Position numbers and translations under genes: made by a program | The notes under the pieces: model-generated | The model's input: only the letters and a program-made list of their open reading frames with translations | What the model was told of the DNA's origin: nothing | Database searches by the model: none | Assembly: GCA_037127315.1 (NCBI GenBank) | Contig: JBBBDQ010000419.1 | Coordinates: forward strand, 6,333,501 to 6,397,500 | Direction: 5' to 3' | Length of the DNA stretch: 64,000 nt | Source: Ascarosepion bandense | Lineage: Eukaryota > Mollusca > Cephalopoda > Sepiida > Sepiidae | In this document: piece by piece, positions 11,611-22,239 of the stretch | How the letters are laid out: each line of letters begins with the position of its first letter | Numbering within the stretch: position 1 is the first letter of the stretch

Positions 11611-11879
11611 TGTGGATCGTTTAATGAATGAATCGATATTCTTTTTGTTGTCAGTAGTAAATTGGCAGGATCTCTGCAGGTTTACCTAATCAGTTTTTAC
11701 ATTACTTACGGAAGGTTTTAATCCTTCACGATGTTTTGTTTTGGCTGCAATAATAATCCACTAATCAGGCACGAATTATAAGTAAACAAGAGGAAATCTA
11801 CAAGAAAAGACAATACGGTCATTTAATCTCACATGTCCTTGTTTAAAACAAAAAAAGAATTGTTAAGTAGAAAAATATA

Positions 11880-12189
11880 ATACAGAAAAGACCTTAACGA
11901 TCCGGCACAGAAGTTCACTTTTGGCCGGAAGTGTCCTAGACTATTCTCCGTATTTTAGGTGCGAGAAGACGCCAAGCCTCTGCGATTCCAGCCTTGTGGA
12001 ATCGCCTTCCTCATTTCCTAGAATAGGTGGGGTCGATGCAATATCAACGCCAGTGTGAGAGTAGTCACGGAGACTGGAAAATTTTTCACCTTGGCTCATA
12101 TGCATGCGTATATATATATATATATTGTACACTCCACGTAAAAGCAACTTTTTGTTACATACTGCTTAGTGGGGAGGCCGGCTAAATAT
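11880..12189. other. Unrecognised moderately GC-rich stretch
   Basis: This block is less AT-rich than its surroundings and contains a 68-codon minus-strand ORF (11941-12147). I do not recognise the protein. A short TA microsatellite lies at about 12108-12126. It may be part of an unclassified repeat. Confidence 0.35.
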
Positions 12190-12418
12190 ACCTTAACAAA
12201 ATTAACATAGAGTTACTTTTAATACACACTATAAGTTGATGATATGTATAAAAAGCAATGATAGAAGAAGTTGTCAGATATGTAAAGTAATGTAGAAAAT
12301 AATTGTAGGGTACGCAAAATAACGAAAGATGTTCCATAAATAAAGAATTTGTTGTTAAGTACACAAAAAATGACGAAAAGAATTCTTAGGTACGAGAAAA
12401 AGTGAATAAATGGTATAT
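12190..12418. repeat. ~45-bp degenerate minisatellite, left part
   Basis: Words such as TTGTTAAGTACACAAAA, AATGACGAAAAG and TTGTCAGATATGTAAAGTAA repeat irregularly. The same array resumes at 13160 beyond a LINE insertion. Confidence 0.7.
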
Positions 12419-13159
12419 TGTTTTTAATCATTTCACCTCAAGCAAGGCATTTCACTGCCACTATAGCGCAGGGGGTTACATAGGGGAAGGTGCTGAGAGA
12501 GCGATTGGATATAGGAAATGTCAGAAGGAGGGTGATAGACGAGTAAGGAGGTACATAGGAAGAGTGTTTGAGAGAATGGGTGCGAGTTAGTGTGTTAGGA
12601 TGTGTCTATTGACCTTACATTTAAACTCCTGGAGATTGTAGCTGTCGGGGAAGCAAGTATGCGGAAGGGAATTTCACAGGCGGGAAGTGCGAGAAAAGAA
12701 GCTATTAGAGTAGAAATTCACTGTAAAAAGGTGGGACCTAGTTGCTAATCTATTATCTCGTTCAAATTCATACCTAGGGGGCACTAGTGATCTAAGTTAA
12801 TCGGAGCAGAAGCCGTGAAAGTATTTATAGAAGAGGCACAGGGAAGCCACGTCACGCCGGTGAGAGAGTGACTGCAGGCGGTCAGCCAAGTCAGTATCGA
12901 TCACATTACAGATTCTCCGTTGTATTTTGTCAAGATGCCCGAGGAGAATAGCAGGGGCACCTGACCAGATGTGGCAGCAGTATTCAATACACGGGCGTAT
13001 GGTAGATTTTTATATGTGCAAGATAGATTCAGACGGAAAGAACTTCCTGCACAGAGAACCGACTTTCAGAGAAGCGGATTTAGTAATGGATTCGATATAG
13101 TCATTCCACTTGAGTTACGAGGAGAGTGTGAGGCCAAGGAGGCGTAGTGTTTTACTCTC
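12419..13159 (-). mobile_element. CR1/Jockey-group LINE inserted in a minisatellite
   Basis: On the minus strand the piece runs from the ORF2 C-terminal region (coding for SGAPAIL-like and FFSR...LWNSLP-like segments) into the family 3'UTR and ends with GGTGAAATGATTAAAAA. Its flanks are both minisatellite, and TGGTATAT occurs at 12411-12418 and 13160-13167, an 8-bp target-site duplication. It is a 5'-truncated insertion of about 740 bp. Frameshifts are present. Confidence 0.85.
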
Positions 13160-14080
13160 TGGTATATAAAGTAATTAAGAAAATAGTTGTTAGGTAGCCA
13201 ACATAATGAAGATAGAAGGTGTTAGATTAAAGAATGAAAAAAGATGTTTGATACACTGAATAATAAAGAAAGGGATGTTTTAATACAGATGAAATATGTT
13301 GTTACATACACAAGTAAAGAACGGATTTATTTGGTGCATAAAATAATGATGAAAGAGGTTACATACATAAAAGAAGGAAGAGATTTTAAGTTCATAAAAA
13401 GTAAAAACTGTAATTGTAAGGTATTCTGTATAATGAAGGATTTGGTAGGTATATAAAAGAAAGAAGAAATTTGTTGCTTGGTTCACTGAATAATAAAGAG
13501 ATTACTTTTCAGGTAAGTAATTAAACCAAGGAGTTATTAGATGCACAAAATATAAGATTAATGTATGAAAGAGTTGTTAGGTATAAGACATAATTAAGTA
13601 ATAAATAAAATAAGGTGTTAAACACACGATATAATGAAGTAATAAAGAAAGTTGTTAGATATGCAACACAATGAAGTAAGGAAAAAAGGCATTGTTATGT
13701 AGACAATATAATGAAGTAAGGAAAAAAGGCGTTGTTAGTTACTTGATATAATGAAGTAAGAAAAAAAAAGGAATTGTGAGTTACACAATATGATTAAGTA
13801 AAGAAAAATGCATTGTTAGCTACACAGTACAATGAAGTTCCGAAAAAGGACTTTGTTAGGTACTTGATATAATGAAGTAACGAAAAAGGCGTTGTGAGGT
13901 ACACAGTATAATGAAGTTACGAAAAAAAGACTTTGTTAGATACTTGATATAATGAAGTAACGAAAACTGGTATTGTTTCGTACACAGTATAATGAAGTAA
14001 CAAAAAAGGAGTTGTTTAGTGCAAAATATAATGAAATAACGAAGAAAGGCATTGTTACGTTAATTCATTTTATAAAAAAA
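13160..14080. repeat. ~45-bp degenerate minisatellite, right part
   Basis: Repeated words are TTGTTAGGTACACA, ATAATGAAGTAACGAAAAA and GGCGTTGTTAGTTACTTGAT. Units vary from about 40 to 50 bases and become more regular from about 13600 onward. ORFs on both strands in 13244-13486 are read-throughs of this array. Confidence 0.85.
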
Positions 14081-14798
14081 CTAAGAAATTACTTAACTTT
14101 TAATGAAAAAAAATCTGGATATGTCATAAGTAAATTCTGATTTAATTTTCTACCCCTGTGAACATAAATTCTAAGCGTTTCTGTTTCTTTTTCAGCGTAG
14201 AAGTTATTTGTACAAGTATGCGTATTTTAGGACTTAACTAATTTTAAATCCGCTATCATTAGTCGAAGTCGGCAAATGGTTGCAAGTGTGGAGCTTCAAA
14301 ATCTCATTGACTGCAGTGGTAATCGTCTGCAGGAGTAATGTGCTCATCATTGCCCCAAGCTTGCGTCTCTTTACCCACCTGTCACAAATCCATTACGTTA
14401 TCATGCGATGTCTGAATATTAGAACTCATTTAATTGCTTGTCGATAATTACGCAATTTCATTCGCTGTAATGAGGTTTCTGAGCCAAAGGTTTTTTTTCC
14501 AAAATTTGACATTAAATTGATGAAACACATTACTGCCAATACAGAAAGCAAAAAATGTTTGTATGCTTTCAGAATCTGTTCTCAATTTTCTTTTTGAATG
14601 ATGATGCTTACAGATATTGTGAACTTGAATCTAATCCAGCGTGTAATAAGACTGATGCTAAAATCAACAGCTCTATATTTGAACGAATATTAGTGAAATC
14701 TTAGCAGTTATACTTCTTTGTATTTTATTACTGATGTGTAAGTGTACACGCTTTGAAAATCACTCGGAGGAAAGAGAGCAATTATTATTACTTTGGTG
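14081..14798. other. No gene recognised
   Basis: AT-rich DNA without coding signal, LINE similarity or obvious internal repeats. Confidence 0.55.
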
Positions 14799-14978
14799 GG
14801 CGTGTATAATGATAATATATACGCTAAAAAGTCTGCCGTCTTCCACCGAACGCCCATAGCCCAGAGGTAGAATCGCCGACTGACGCCAATTCGGTCGAGT
14901 TTCGATCCTGGGTAAAAAGCAACCGGAGTCTAACCGTACTGATGAGCTGTGATACAGCGAAACAGATCTGTCTGCGGA

Positions 14979-15047
<69 letters not shown>
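14799..15047 (+). mobile_element. tRNA-derived SINE family B carrying a hammerhead ribozyme
   Basis: In order: a 5' hairpin of the form GCGTGTAT...ATATACGC (about 14800-14823); a tRNA-like domain with A box TAGCCCAGAGG (14857-14867) and B box AGTTTCGATCC (14898-14908); a spacer; a complete type I hammerhead core (14934-14977); GGATGAC; and a TC then TA microsatellite tail to 15047. The tRNA-like promoter and microsatellite tail are standard SINE features. Other copies lie at 15268, 22075, 28705 and 52876. The ribozyme would process transcripts near their 3' end. Confidence 0.85.
14934..14977 (+). ncRNA. Hammerhead ribozyme (type I) inside SINE B
   Basis: Conserved core CTGATGA at 14939-14945 and GAAA at 14959-14962. 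Stem I: CCGTA (14934-14938) with TGCGG (14973-14977). Stem II: GCTGT/ACAGC with loop GAT. Stem III: ACA/TGT, or one pair longer with a 2-base loop. The residue before the cleavage site is C14972 (GUC type). Every invariant hammerhead residue is present, so I expect it to be catalytically competent in RNA. Stem III is very short, as in other transposon-borne hammerheads, which often work best as dimers. Confidence 0.85.
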
Positions 15048-15050
<3 letters not shown>

Positions 15051-15154
15051 AAGTGTGAGTAAAACAAAAATGAAGTTAAGTCCACAGTTCGTAGTAATTA
15101 CTTTTTAAAAGTGCTCAATACAAACTAGAGCAATATTATTATTATTATATTTTT

Positions 15155-15267
15155 GTTATAAGTGATTATAATAAAAACAGTTTAAATCACTACACAACAG
15201 CTATCATGTTTTTAGTAGTATGAATTTGTGTAGCGATGTGAAATGTATTTATTATAATCACTTAATT
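15155..15267. repeat. Inverted repeat of Penelope-like terminal sequence
   Basis: About 42-base arms at 15155-15196 and 15226-15267 are roughly 85-90% complementary (TTGTGTAG...TTATTATAATCACTTA on each strand). Related sequence, in the same order with GAGCACT and AGTAATTACTAC following, occurs on the minus strand at about 53675-53797 beside a Penelope-type hammerhead, hence the assignment. The (TC)n/(TA)n tail of the upstream SINE ends at 15047; the bases between are unremarkable. Confidence 0.55.
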
Positions 15268-15390
15268 AGTCCAGTTTTGCTGTATCACAGGTCATCAATA
15301 CGGTCAGATACCAATTGCTTTCCAGCGAGGATTGAAACCCGACCGAATTGATATCACATGAGCCATCTTCAGAGAGGTTATAAGGATGGT
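15268..15390 (-). mobile_element. SINE family B, degenerate copy with decayed ribozyme
   Basis: Minus-strand copy retaining the B-box region GGTCGGGTTTCAATCC and the 3' part. The hammerhead core is mutated: TTGATGA instead of CTGATGA and AAAA instead of GAAA. The 5' tRNA-like part is replaced by ACCTCTCTGAAGATGGC, a sequence that occurs again in inverted orientation at 15782. Confidence 0.7.
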
Positions 15391-15985
15391 AACACAATAA
15401 CATCCACCATCAGCGACGATTTTATCTTGTGTTGACATAAAACTCCACTAAGCAACGGCAATAGTTATCAAAAATAATATGACGTCACACCGCGTAAGTG
15501 CGAAATGACAACAGAACCATGTATTCAAATGCAATGTAATGTGTTATGACCAGATTTAAAGGTGATTTTATTAAGTGTGGGTTGTTTGAATTTAATGTAG
15601 ATGGCCTCTAATATCTGAAGGTTCTTTTTACTGTGTGTATGAGTGAGTATTATTGTATTGTTGACTAAAATCTGTCTGATATTACCTACATAGTTATATT
15701 TTTCTGAGAAATTATAAAATCATATAAGATGTCGTTTAATTGATCAGAATACAATTAAACAACATTTTATGTGATCTCATAACCTCTCTGAAGATGGCTG
15801 ATGTGATTCGAAAGCTTAGAACCAACTTAATAAAAAAGGATCCAAATATTGGAGAATTTTTGTCTTTATTTTCAACTGAAATTAAAGCCAAAACACGACG
15901 TTTAGAACGGCCCATGATTAAACATAATAGACATTCTTTGTCTCTTATATTAACAGGATATGTTTAGAAAATTATTTGCAGCTTC
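15391..15985. other. No gene recognised; inverted copy of an unnamed repeat
   Basis: A 75-codon ORF (15740-15967) overlaps the repeat word CCTCTCTGAAGATGGCTGAT at about 15782 and has no recognisable domain. I do not call it a gene. Confidence 0.45.
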
Positions 15986-15991
15986 GATACA

Positions 15992-15992
15992 C

Positions 15993-16032
<40 letters not shown>

Positions 16033-16140
16033 TATATGAACAATGACCTGATATCGCAGTGCATAAATATCAATTTGAAAAACACGAAAGCATTTTTTCT
16101 CAAGGAATCCTTTCGTGTCAACACTTTATCAGGATTAAAC
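15992..16140. repeat. TA microsatellite and hairpin with a hammerhead-like relic
   Basis: A TA run ends at about 16037. A hairpin follows, ACACGAAAG...CTTTCGTGT (about 16081-16118). On the minus strand from about 16131 the order CTGATAA, GTGT-TG-ACAC, GAAA, AGG-ATT-CCT resembles a hammerhead whose invariant G8 is A. I treat it as a decayed ribozyme-like relic only. Confidence 0.5.
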
Positions 16141-16204
16141 CGTTGACAAAAAAGAAAAACAGTAAAAAAGGAGTGTAAACGTCAGAACAAGATTAAAACA
16201 ATGT

Positions 16205-16360
16205 CAATCCCTACCTACTGTCCTCGTGGTTATTCTTTCCTCTTTCTGCTCTCTATTAATGTTTTGTTCCTATTTCTTCCACACCCTGTAACCTTCTTCT
16301 GTCTTAGTGGCTTTGCTGCCTTGAATAGTGTGATACCGGTTTAAAAAAATGTATTCTTTA
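16205..16360 (+). mobile_element. CR1/Jockey-group LINE 3'UTR fragment
   Basis: The pyrimidine-rich 3'UTR ends with CTTAGTGGCTTTGCTGCCTT and GTGTGATACCGG before an A-rich end. The same block occurs at 18240-18400 and about 37820-37890. No coding part remains. Confidence 0.6.
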
Positions 16361-16439
16361 AAATTCCAATTTCATAGTAGCTGTCCGATTGTGCTCATCG
16401 CTTTGTTACCTAATCTTCATGAATTTAGGGAACTTACAG

Positions 16440-18098
16440 GATAAAAACATGCTCCTAAACAGGATGTATAAAATCCAAGGATGGGGTGATCATATTAGAG
16501 AAAGAGGAAATGCTCCAGCTATGGGAAGAATATATAAAAGATCTTTTCCACGAGAAGAGAGAGAGAGAGAGAGCAATACACAATACACAAAGATGAGGAC
16601 GTACCTGAAATATTAAAGTTCGAAGTGGAAGCTGCACTGGCAAAACTGAATAGAAACAAAGCAGCTGGTCCAGATGGCATTGTAATAGAGGTACTGACAG
16701 CTCTGGACGAATTCGGCATAGAGAAAATTACAGAAATAATAAATGAAATCTATAACAGTGGTGTAATACCGGACGACCTAAGTAGGTCAGTTTTCATAGT
16801 ATTGCTTAAGAAGTCAGGTGTGAACGAATGCAAACTCCATCGAACAATCAGTTTGATGAGCCACATAACAAAACTCATCATCCTAATTCTGATGAAGAGA
16901 GCGCAAAGCGGAATCAGACATAAGAAAGGACAAGAACAGTGCGGGTTCGTCAAAGACACTGTAACAAGGAAGGCGATATTTAGGATGCTATCAGAAAGGG
17001 CAATACAAATGAAAAAGAACGTGTATATATGTTTTATAGATATGTGAAAGCGTTCGACAAAGTTCGCGACAAAGATGGAAATGCTCAGCAACCTCGACAT
17101 ATTTGGGGAAGACATTAGAGTAGTCAAGAATCTCTACTGGCAACAAACCGCCTTCATACATACAGAAAACGAATTCAGCAGGTATGCAAAGATAAAAAGA
17201 GGCCTAAAACAAGGATGTGTCTTTTCACCGGATCTATTCAGCTTGTACAACGAGACTATTCTGAGGACTCTAGAAGTTATTCCAGGATTCTACATCCAAT
17301 CCCACAGTCTGAACAATATAAGGTACACAGATGATATAGTGCTGATAGCAGACACGGAAAGCAAAATACAAGACCTCCTACGAAAGGTAACTGAAGAAAG
17401 TGAAAAGAAAGGACTACAAATAAACTACAAGAAAACCGAATGCGTCGTCATCAGCAAAACGAGAAGCCCAAATACCAAATACAGGTGGGGGATACTAACA
17501 TCAAGCAGGTACAAAAATTTAAATACCTGGGAAGTGTTCTAACAGAACACTTAAAGCTTGACATTGAGATTCGAAGACGAATTGGCATGGCGAAAGACGC
17601 ATTCTAGAAGCTGAGTAGAATATTAAGAGACAGATAAATGTCGCTGGAAACAAAGAAGAGAGTACTGGATTGCTGTGTGATGTCAGTTCGTCTATATGGC
17701 AGTGAATGCTGGACAACTCATCAAAGATGAAGGAAAAGCATCAAGCAATGTTGCGGATATCATGGATCGAGCACGTGAGCAATGATGAGGTTTTCGAAAG
17801 TATGGAAACGAAAAAGTAGTTAATACTGAGCAGTAAAAGACAGTTAAATTTCCTAAGACATTTAATGAGGAAAGAGGGCTTAGAGAATCTGATACTCACA
17901 GGTCAGATAGATGAACTGCGAGACAGGGGAAAGCAGCGTGTAACATAATGGATGGGTCTCAGTAGAGGGATGACAGAGCAGGGGTTAGGTGGAGTAACAG
18001 GAGAATGCGTGCTAAGAGCTACCAAGGATAGGGAGACGTGGAAGGCCATGATCGACTACGTCAAAAAGGACATGGCATATAGAAGAAGAATAATTAAA
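16440..18098 (+). mobile_element. RTE-type LINE, longest copy, with RT domain
   Basis: This is the most complete RTE copy here, about 1.65 kb. Order of remains: a pre-RT segment (EEMLQLWEEYIKDLF, about 16512), the RT start LNRNKAAGPDGI (16640-16680), ...LHRTISLMSHITKL, the QCGFVKDT block, FIDM/KAFDKVR at about 17035 across a frameshift, KIKRGLKQGCVFSPDLF (about 17190), the catalytic box RYTDDIVLIAD (about 17320; YTDD where YADD is usual), EKKGLQINYKKTECVV, then the C-terminal blocks to 18098. Frameshifts near 17042 and 17070 and many later stops inactivate it. The N-terminal endonuclease is missing. Confidence 0.88.
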
Positions 18099-18139
18099 CT
18101 GGCATCATATCTCACTAGTTTACGTTTGGGCTGGCGAGA

Positions 18140-18400
18140 TGTAGCCATGAATCTTATGTTAACAATTTATTTTTCTCGCATTTCTCGCTTGTGGATCACC
18201 CTTCGGTTTCTATGTTTTTCAGCCATCTTTAATCTTCAAAAAAAAAAGTTTATCATTCTATATCTACTCTCCTCCTGATTACTCTTTCCTCTGCCCATTT
18301 GTTATTAATGTTTCTGATCCTAATTCATCCACACCTTATAACCACTTGTGTCTTAGTGGCTTTACTACCTTGCATGCAGTGAGACTGATGAAAAATACCT
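18140..18400 (+). mobile_element. CR1/Jockey-group LINE 3' end
   Basis: It encodes FFSRISRLWI and then passes into the pyrimidine-rich 3'UTR with CTTAGTGGCTTTACTACCTT and GTGAGACTGATGAAAAAT. It lies immediately downstream of the RTE 3' end. The stretch 18401-18800 holds nothing I recognise. Confidence 0.65.
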
Positions 18401-18799
18401 GTGGATGGCTGTTACATCATGTCGCCATTCATTTTTTTTCCAGTGTTAATTTTTCTTTCAGCGAATATATTTCTTTTCCGAATATATTGAGAATTTCAAT
18501 TTTACAAACTTTGCTAAGTAATACTGAATTAATCTCCTTTAATATAATTCATTCTATAGCATGCTAATTCATGAAAATTATGACAATCTGAGCCATTTTT
18601 TTCTCTTTCAGGATCATGATAATGATTTAAAGCCACAATGCAAATTTCATCGACATCAACTTGGTGAGTAACCTTTATGATTGCTCTCCCTACTCATAAT
18701 CCAGTCATAGGTATGAGCGAGATCAAAGTAATTCTGAACTGTTTTGTAGATGATCGCGGTATATTAATTGATCAATACCGAATTTCGTATCCATATAGA

Positions 18800-19350
18800 A
18801 ATGTCTGTTTTTTATTCGCTTTTATGCTTTTTATATGCGTTTTAATACGTTTTTATATGCGTTCTTATGGAATTTTATATGTGTTTTTATGCATTTTATG
18901 CGTTTTTAAATGGGTTTTTATGCATTTTGATATGCGTTTATATGAAATTTTATATGCGTTTTTATATGCATTTTATGCGTTTTTATGCGTTTATAATTGA
19001 GTTTGTATGCGTTTTGCTATGCGTTTATATGAAATTTTATATACATTTTATGCATTTTTATGCTTTTAAATGGGTTTTTATAGGCGTTTTTATAGGCTTT
19101 TTATGAGTTTTATATGTGTTTTTATGCGTTTTATATGTGTTTTTATAAGCGTTTGATGCGTTCGTATCCGTTTTATATATGTTTTATGCGTTTTATTTGC
19201 GTCTTTTTCGCGTATTTATGTGCGTTTTTATGCGTTTTCATATGCGTTTTTTAGGCGTTTTTAAACGCGTTTTTGTATGCGGCTTTATGCGTTTTATGCA
19301 TTTTGATATGCGCTTTTAAGAGTTTTTTTTGCGAGCGTTGTATGCGTTTA
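18800..19350. repeat. Irregular T/G-rich minisatellite (TTTTATGCG-type)
   Basis: About 550 bases built from variants of TTTTATGCG and TTTTATATGCG with almost no other sequence. The strand is strongly T-rich and nearly free of C except within CG. Overlapping ORFs at 18677-19106 translate this repeat and are not genes. Confidence 0.9.
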
Positions 19351-19356
19351 TGTGTT

Positions 19357-19996
19357 TAAAAGAAGAGCCTAAAATGCCAACTACATGTGCGGGATACTGA
19401 AATCAAGCAGGTACAAAAATTTAAATACCTCGGAAGTGTTTTAATAGAAAACTGGGATCCGAAGGTGAACTGGCATGGCAAAGAAGCGTACCAGAAGCTG
19501 AGTAGAGAATTGGGAGACAGGAAAATTTAGCTGAAAACAAAGAAGAGAGTACTCGATTGCTATAAAATGTCTATTCTTCAATATGGCAGTGAATGCCGAG
19601 CAATCTCCTCAAAGATGAGGCAGAGACTTGAAGCAACTGAAATGTGGTTCTACAGAAAGATGACGAGGATACCATGAACCCAACATGTGTGCAAGGATGT
19701 CGATTGTGAGAGGATGCAAACGAAAAGGAAACTAATACTTAATAGCTGGAAAGACAGCTGAAGTTCCTGGGATGTATAATGAGGAAGGAGGGCTTGAAGA
19801 ATCTGATACTCACAGGTTAGAAAGATGGAAAGAGAGACAGGGGAAAGCAATTAGTAAGTTACTTGATGGGCTTGGACAAATAGATGTCAGAACGGAGATT
19901 GGTGTAACTAGAGAAAGCATGCAAAGACGTAGTAGGAAAAGAAAGATGTGGAGAGTCATGACCACCTACAACCTGAAGGGTCACGGCATATAGTAA
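19357..19996 (+). mobile_element. RTE-type LINE, 3' part, degenerate
   Basis: Begins at the KCQLHVRDTEIKQVQKFKYL-like block and runs to the terminal MWRVMTTYNLKG block. It retains LQYGSEC, MWFYRKM and LKFLGC motifs with several frameshifts. No RT palm. It abuts the T/G-rich array directly. Confidence 0.8.
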
Positions 19997-20119
19997 GAGA
20001 GGGTAGAGTGGTAGGAGTATGACGTCAGCAATAGTAGTAGCAGTATCAATAATAATCTATTTAGTAGTACAGTTGAACTATCTAACACTTAGTCATTCTT
20101 CTAGAATGAATTCCAAGAA

Positions 20120-20665
20120 TGTTCTTTTATTCGGCGTCTTCCTTCAGAATATGGACAAGCGTGACTCTCCATAATTTCCTGTGTGTTGTAGCTTTTAGCA
20201 GAGTTTATATTTTTACTATTCCTTCTTCCTTTCCTGCCATACATTCACACAGACGCGTTAGTTAGGTTAGAGGATATTTCCTAATGCTTCTCTTGCCTTC
20301 AATACGTCCCGTGAGAGTTAAAGTCCTCTTTCATTATTAGAGGTGCTGGAAATTTCGACTGCCAACCTGATTTTAAATATATTCAGTTCTGTTTCCACTT
20401 CCCTTAAAACTTCCTTGTTGATCACATGTTCTGTTCATAGTATTCCCAGTGTCTTTCATTAGAATCACATATCTGTTGTCTCATGTCACCATCTCTTCTG
20501 AAAATAAATTTTTTCGCATTCACTGACATATAAGCAATAAAATCGCAATAAAATGTGCTTGGGGAGGGGGGGGGGAGCTAATAAATACCGAAATATAAGC
20601 AGTCCAGTATTATTTTCTTTGTTCCTAACGAAATTTCCCTGCTTCTTAATACTTTTGTAAGTAAA
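20120..20665 (-). mobile_element. RTE-type LINE 3' part, strongly decayed
   Basis: On the minus strand the end motif is visible as a diverged copy of the CGTGACTCTCC...TGTAGCTTTTA terminus, and the 5' edge (about 20590-20665) still encodes a VLRDRKISLETKKRVLDCY-like segment. The middle is hard to align. Tail to tail with the plus-strand copy ending at 19996. Confidence 0.6.
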
Positions 20666-21709
20666 TTAAGGGGCAAGTATCATTAGAGAACAACTAGCAA
20701 GTAAGAAAAGAGAAAACTCTATCGTCACAAAGGACGCGGAGGACTGTGCTACGTCTAATACTACGCAAAAACAAACGCGAAACAGCTTTGTTTATCGAAT
20801 ATATTAAAACAAAACTCGGTGACAAATATTGCCATGGATACTTTCAGGCCTGCATATATTTTTTTCTCCGTCCAACAACACGATTTAACGAAGTAATTAT
20901 GAGCAACTGTAAATAAAGTTGCAGTTGAACTGGCTGTTCTTTGCCGGATTAAAAATAGCAGGAAGCAAAGTAATAAAATATTGCTTAAAAATGATAGTGA
21001 ACTCTTCGAATTAAAGTAAAAGAATAAGATAAAAAAATAAACACACCACTCAAGAAATAAACAAAGGTATAAGCATAAAAAGACTAAAAAAAGACATAAA
21101 TAAATTTCATCGTTCCTTTATAATGAGCGATTTTAGAATCTATTCATGACACCAACAAGATTATTTCAAATTAAAGATATCATTTTACACGTTAATCTAG
21201 AGGCAAATCTCTAGAAACGAAATAAATACAAATAAGTCATTCTTAATTGCTTTTTTACATCATTATTTCCTTCAAGTTATGTAGTTTCCCACTTGTTGTG
21301 CTCAGATTAAAAAAGCCTAAAAGAATAAAATGCTTTAAAGCCTGACAGAATCGAAAACCCCAAATTGCGAAAAAAAGGGGGCAAGAAAAAAGTTCAAAAA
21401 CAATTTTCTTAATTAATGTAAAATATTTGACAGAATTTATTCTAATTACTACTAGTGGAAGCTAATTTTCCCTTGATTTAGTGGATTGAAAAATTGCAAC
21501 TTATGGCCGCGACTGGTTACGAAACAATGGCCGTAAAAAGTAAATCAGCTTGTTACCTGTCGAGCACACGACCCTAACGTAACAATTAAATCTTGGCAGT
21601 ACATTGTAGAACGGAACTTCAACGCTTGTTCACAAATAGGCGACGAAGGAAAAACGAAAACTAAACGATCGCTTCTATTTCTCTACATAGATGTCTTTGC
21701 TATTTTTAT
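20666..21709. other. No gene recognised
   Basis: About 1 kb of AT-rich DNA with no LINE or SINE similarity that I can see, no long ORF and no tandem structure. Confidence 0.55.
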
Positions 21710-21952
21710 TCCCATATATATATATATATATGCGTGTGTACATATATATTTCTCTCTCTATATATAATTCATATATATATTCCTATATATATATATAAAA
21801 CAGGCTTGATCATTGATTAATGTCTATTTTACACGCACATGGACCGAAACAGGTGTGTATTGATTTGGAGTGGATTTCATCTTACTATTTCATTCCCGAT
21901 GAAAACGCATACAGGCGTACCTCTTTTAGGTAGACTCGCGTAACTTAATGAA

Positions 21953-22003
<51 letters not shown>
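21710..22003. repeat. TA and CA microsatellites
   Basis: TA runs at about 21714-21800 and a CA run at 21957-22003, with unrecognised DNA between them. Confidence 0.95.
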
Positions 22004-22005
<2 letters not shown>

Positions 22006-22074
22006 TGTTGTACTATATACAATTATATTCAATCAATTTCTAGTTCTGATACTAGGAAAGTTCGTTCACCTTTG

Positions 22075-22239
22075 GGTTAGACTCCGATTGCTTTTAACCC
22101 AGGATTGAAACCCGATCGAAGTGGCGTCAGGCGGCGATTCTAGCTCTGAGCTACGGACACTCTGTAGAATGGGGCAGATTTTTTAGCGTGTATATTATCA
22201 TTATACACGCCCAATAGCTGAGAGTGTTCTAATTCATTT
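22075..22239 (-). mobile_element. SINE family B, 5' two-thirds, ribozyme missing
   Basis: Minus-strand copy with B box (GGGTTTCAATCC), A box (TAGCTCAGAGCT-like) and a perfect 5' hairpin GCGTGTAT/ATACACGC at 22186-22210. Where the hammerhead should follow, the sequence is unrelated DNA leading to the CA repeat. The 5' end lies against the broken mariner gene, so the SINE sits at the truncation point of that transposase. Confidence 0.8.

Noticed and set aside
11941..12147. 68-codon minus-strand ORF in a GC-richer patch
   Set aside because: No recognisable family; patch may be an unclassified repeat.
15782..15830. CTGAAGA...CGAAAGC order resembling a hammerhead
   Set aside because: No stem II can form between the two blocks and no stem I partner is present; kept only as an unnamed repeat word.
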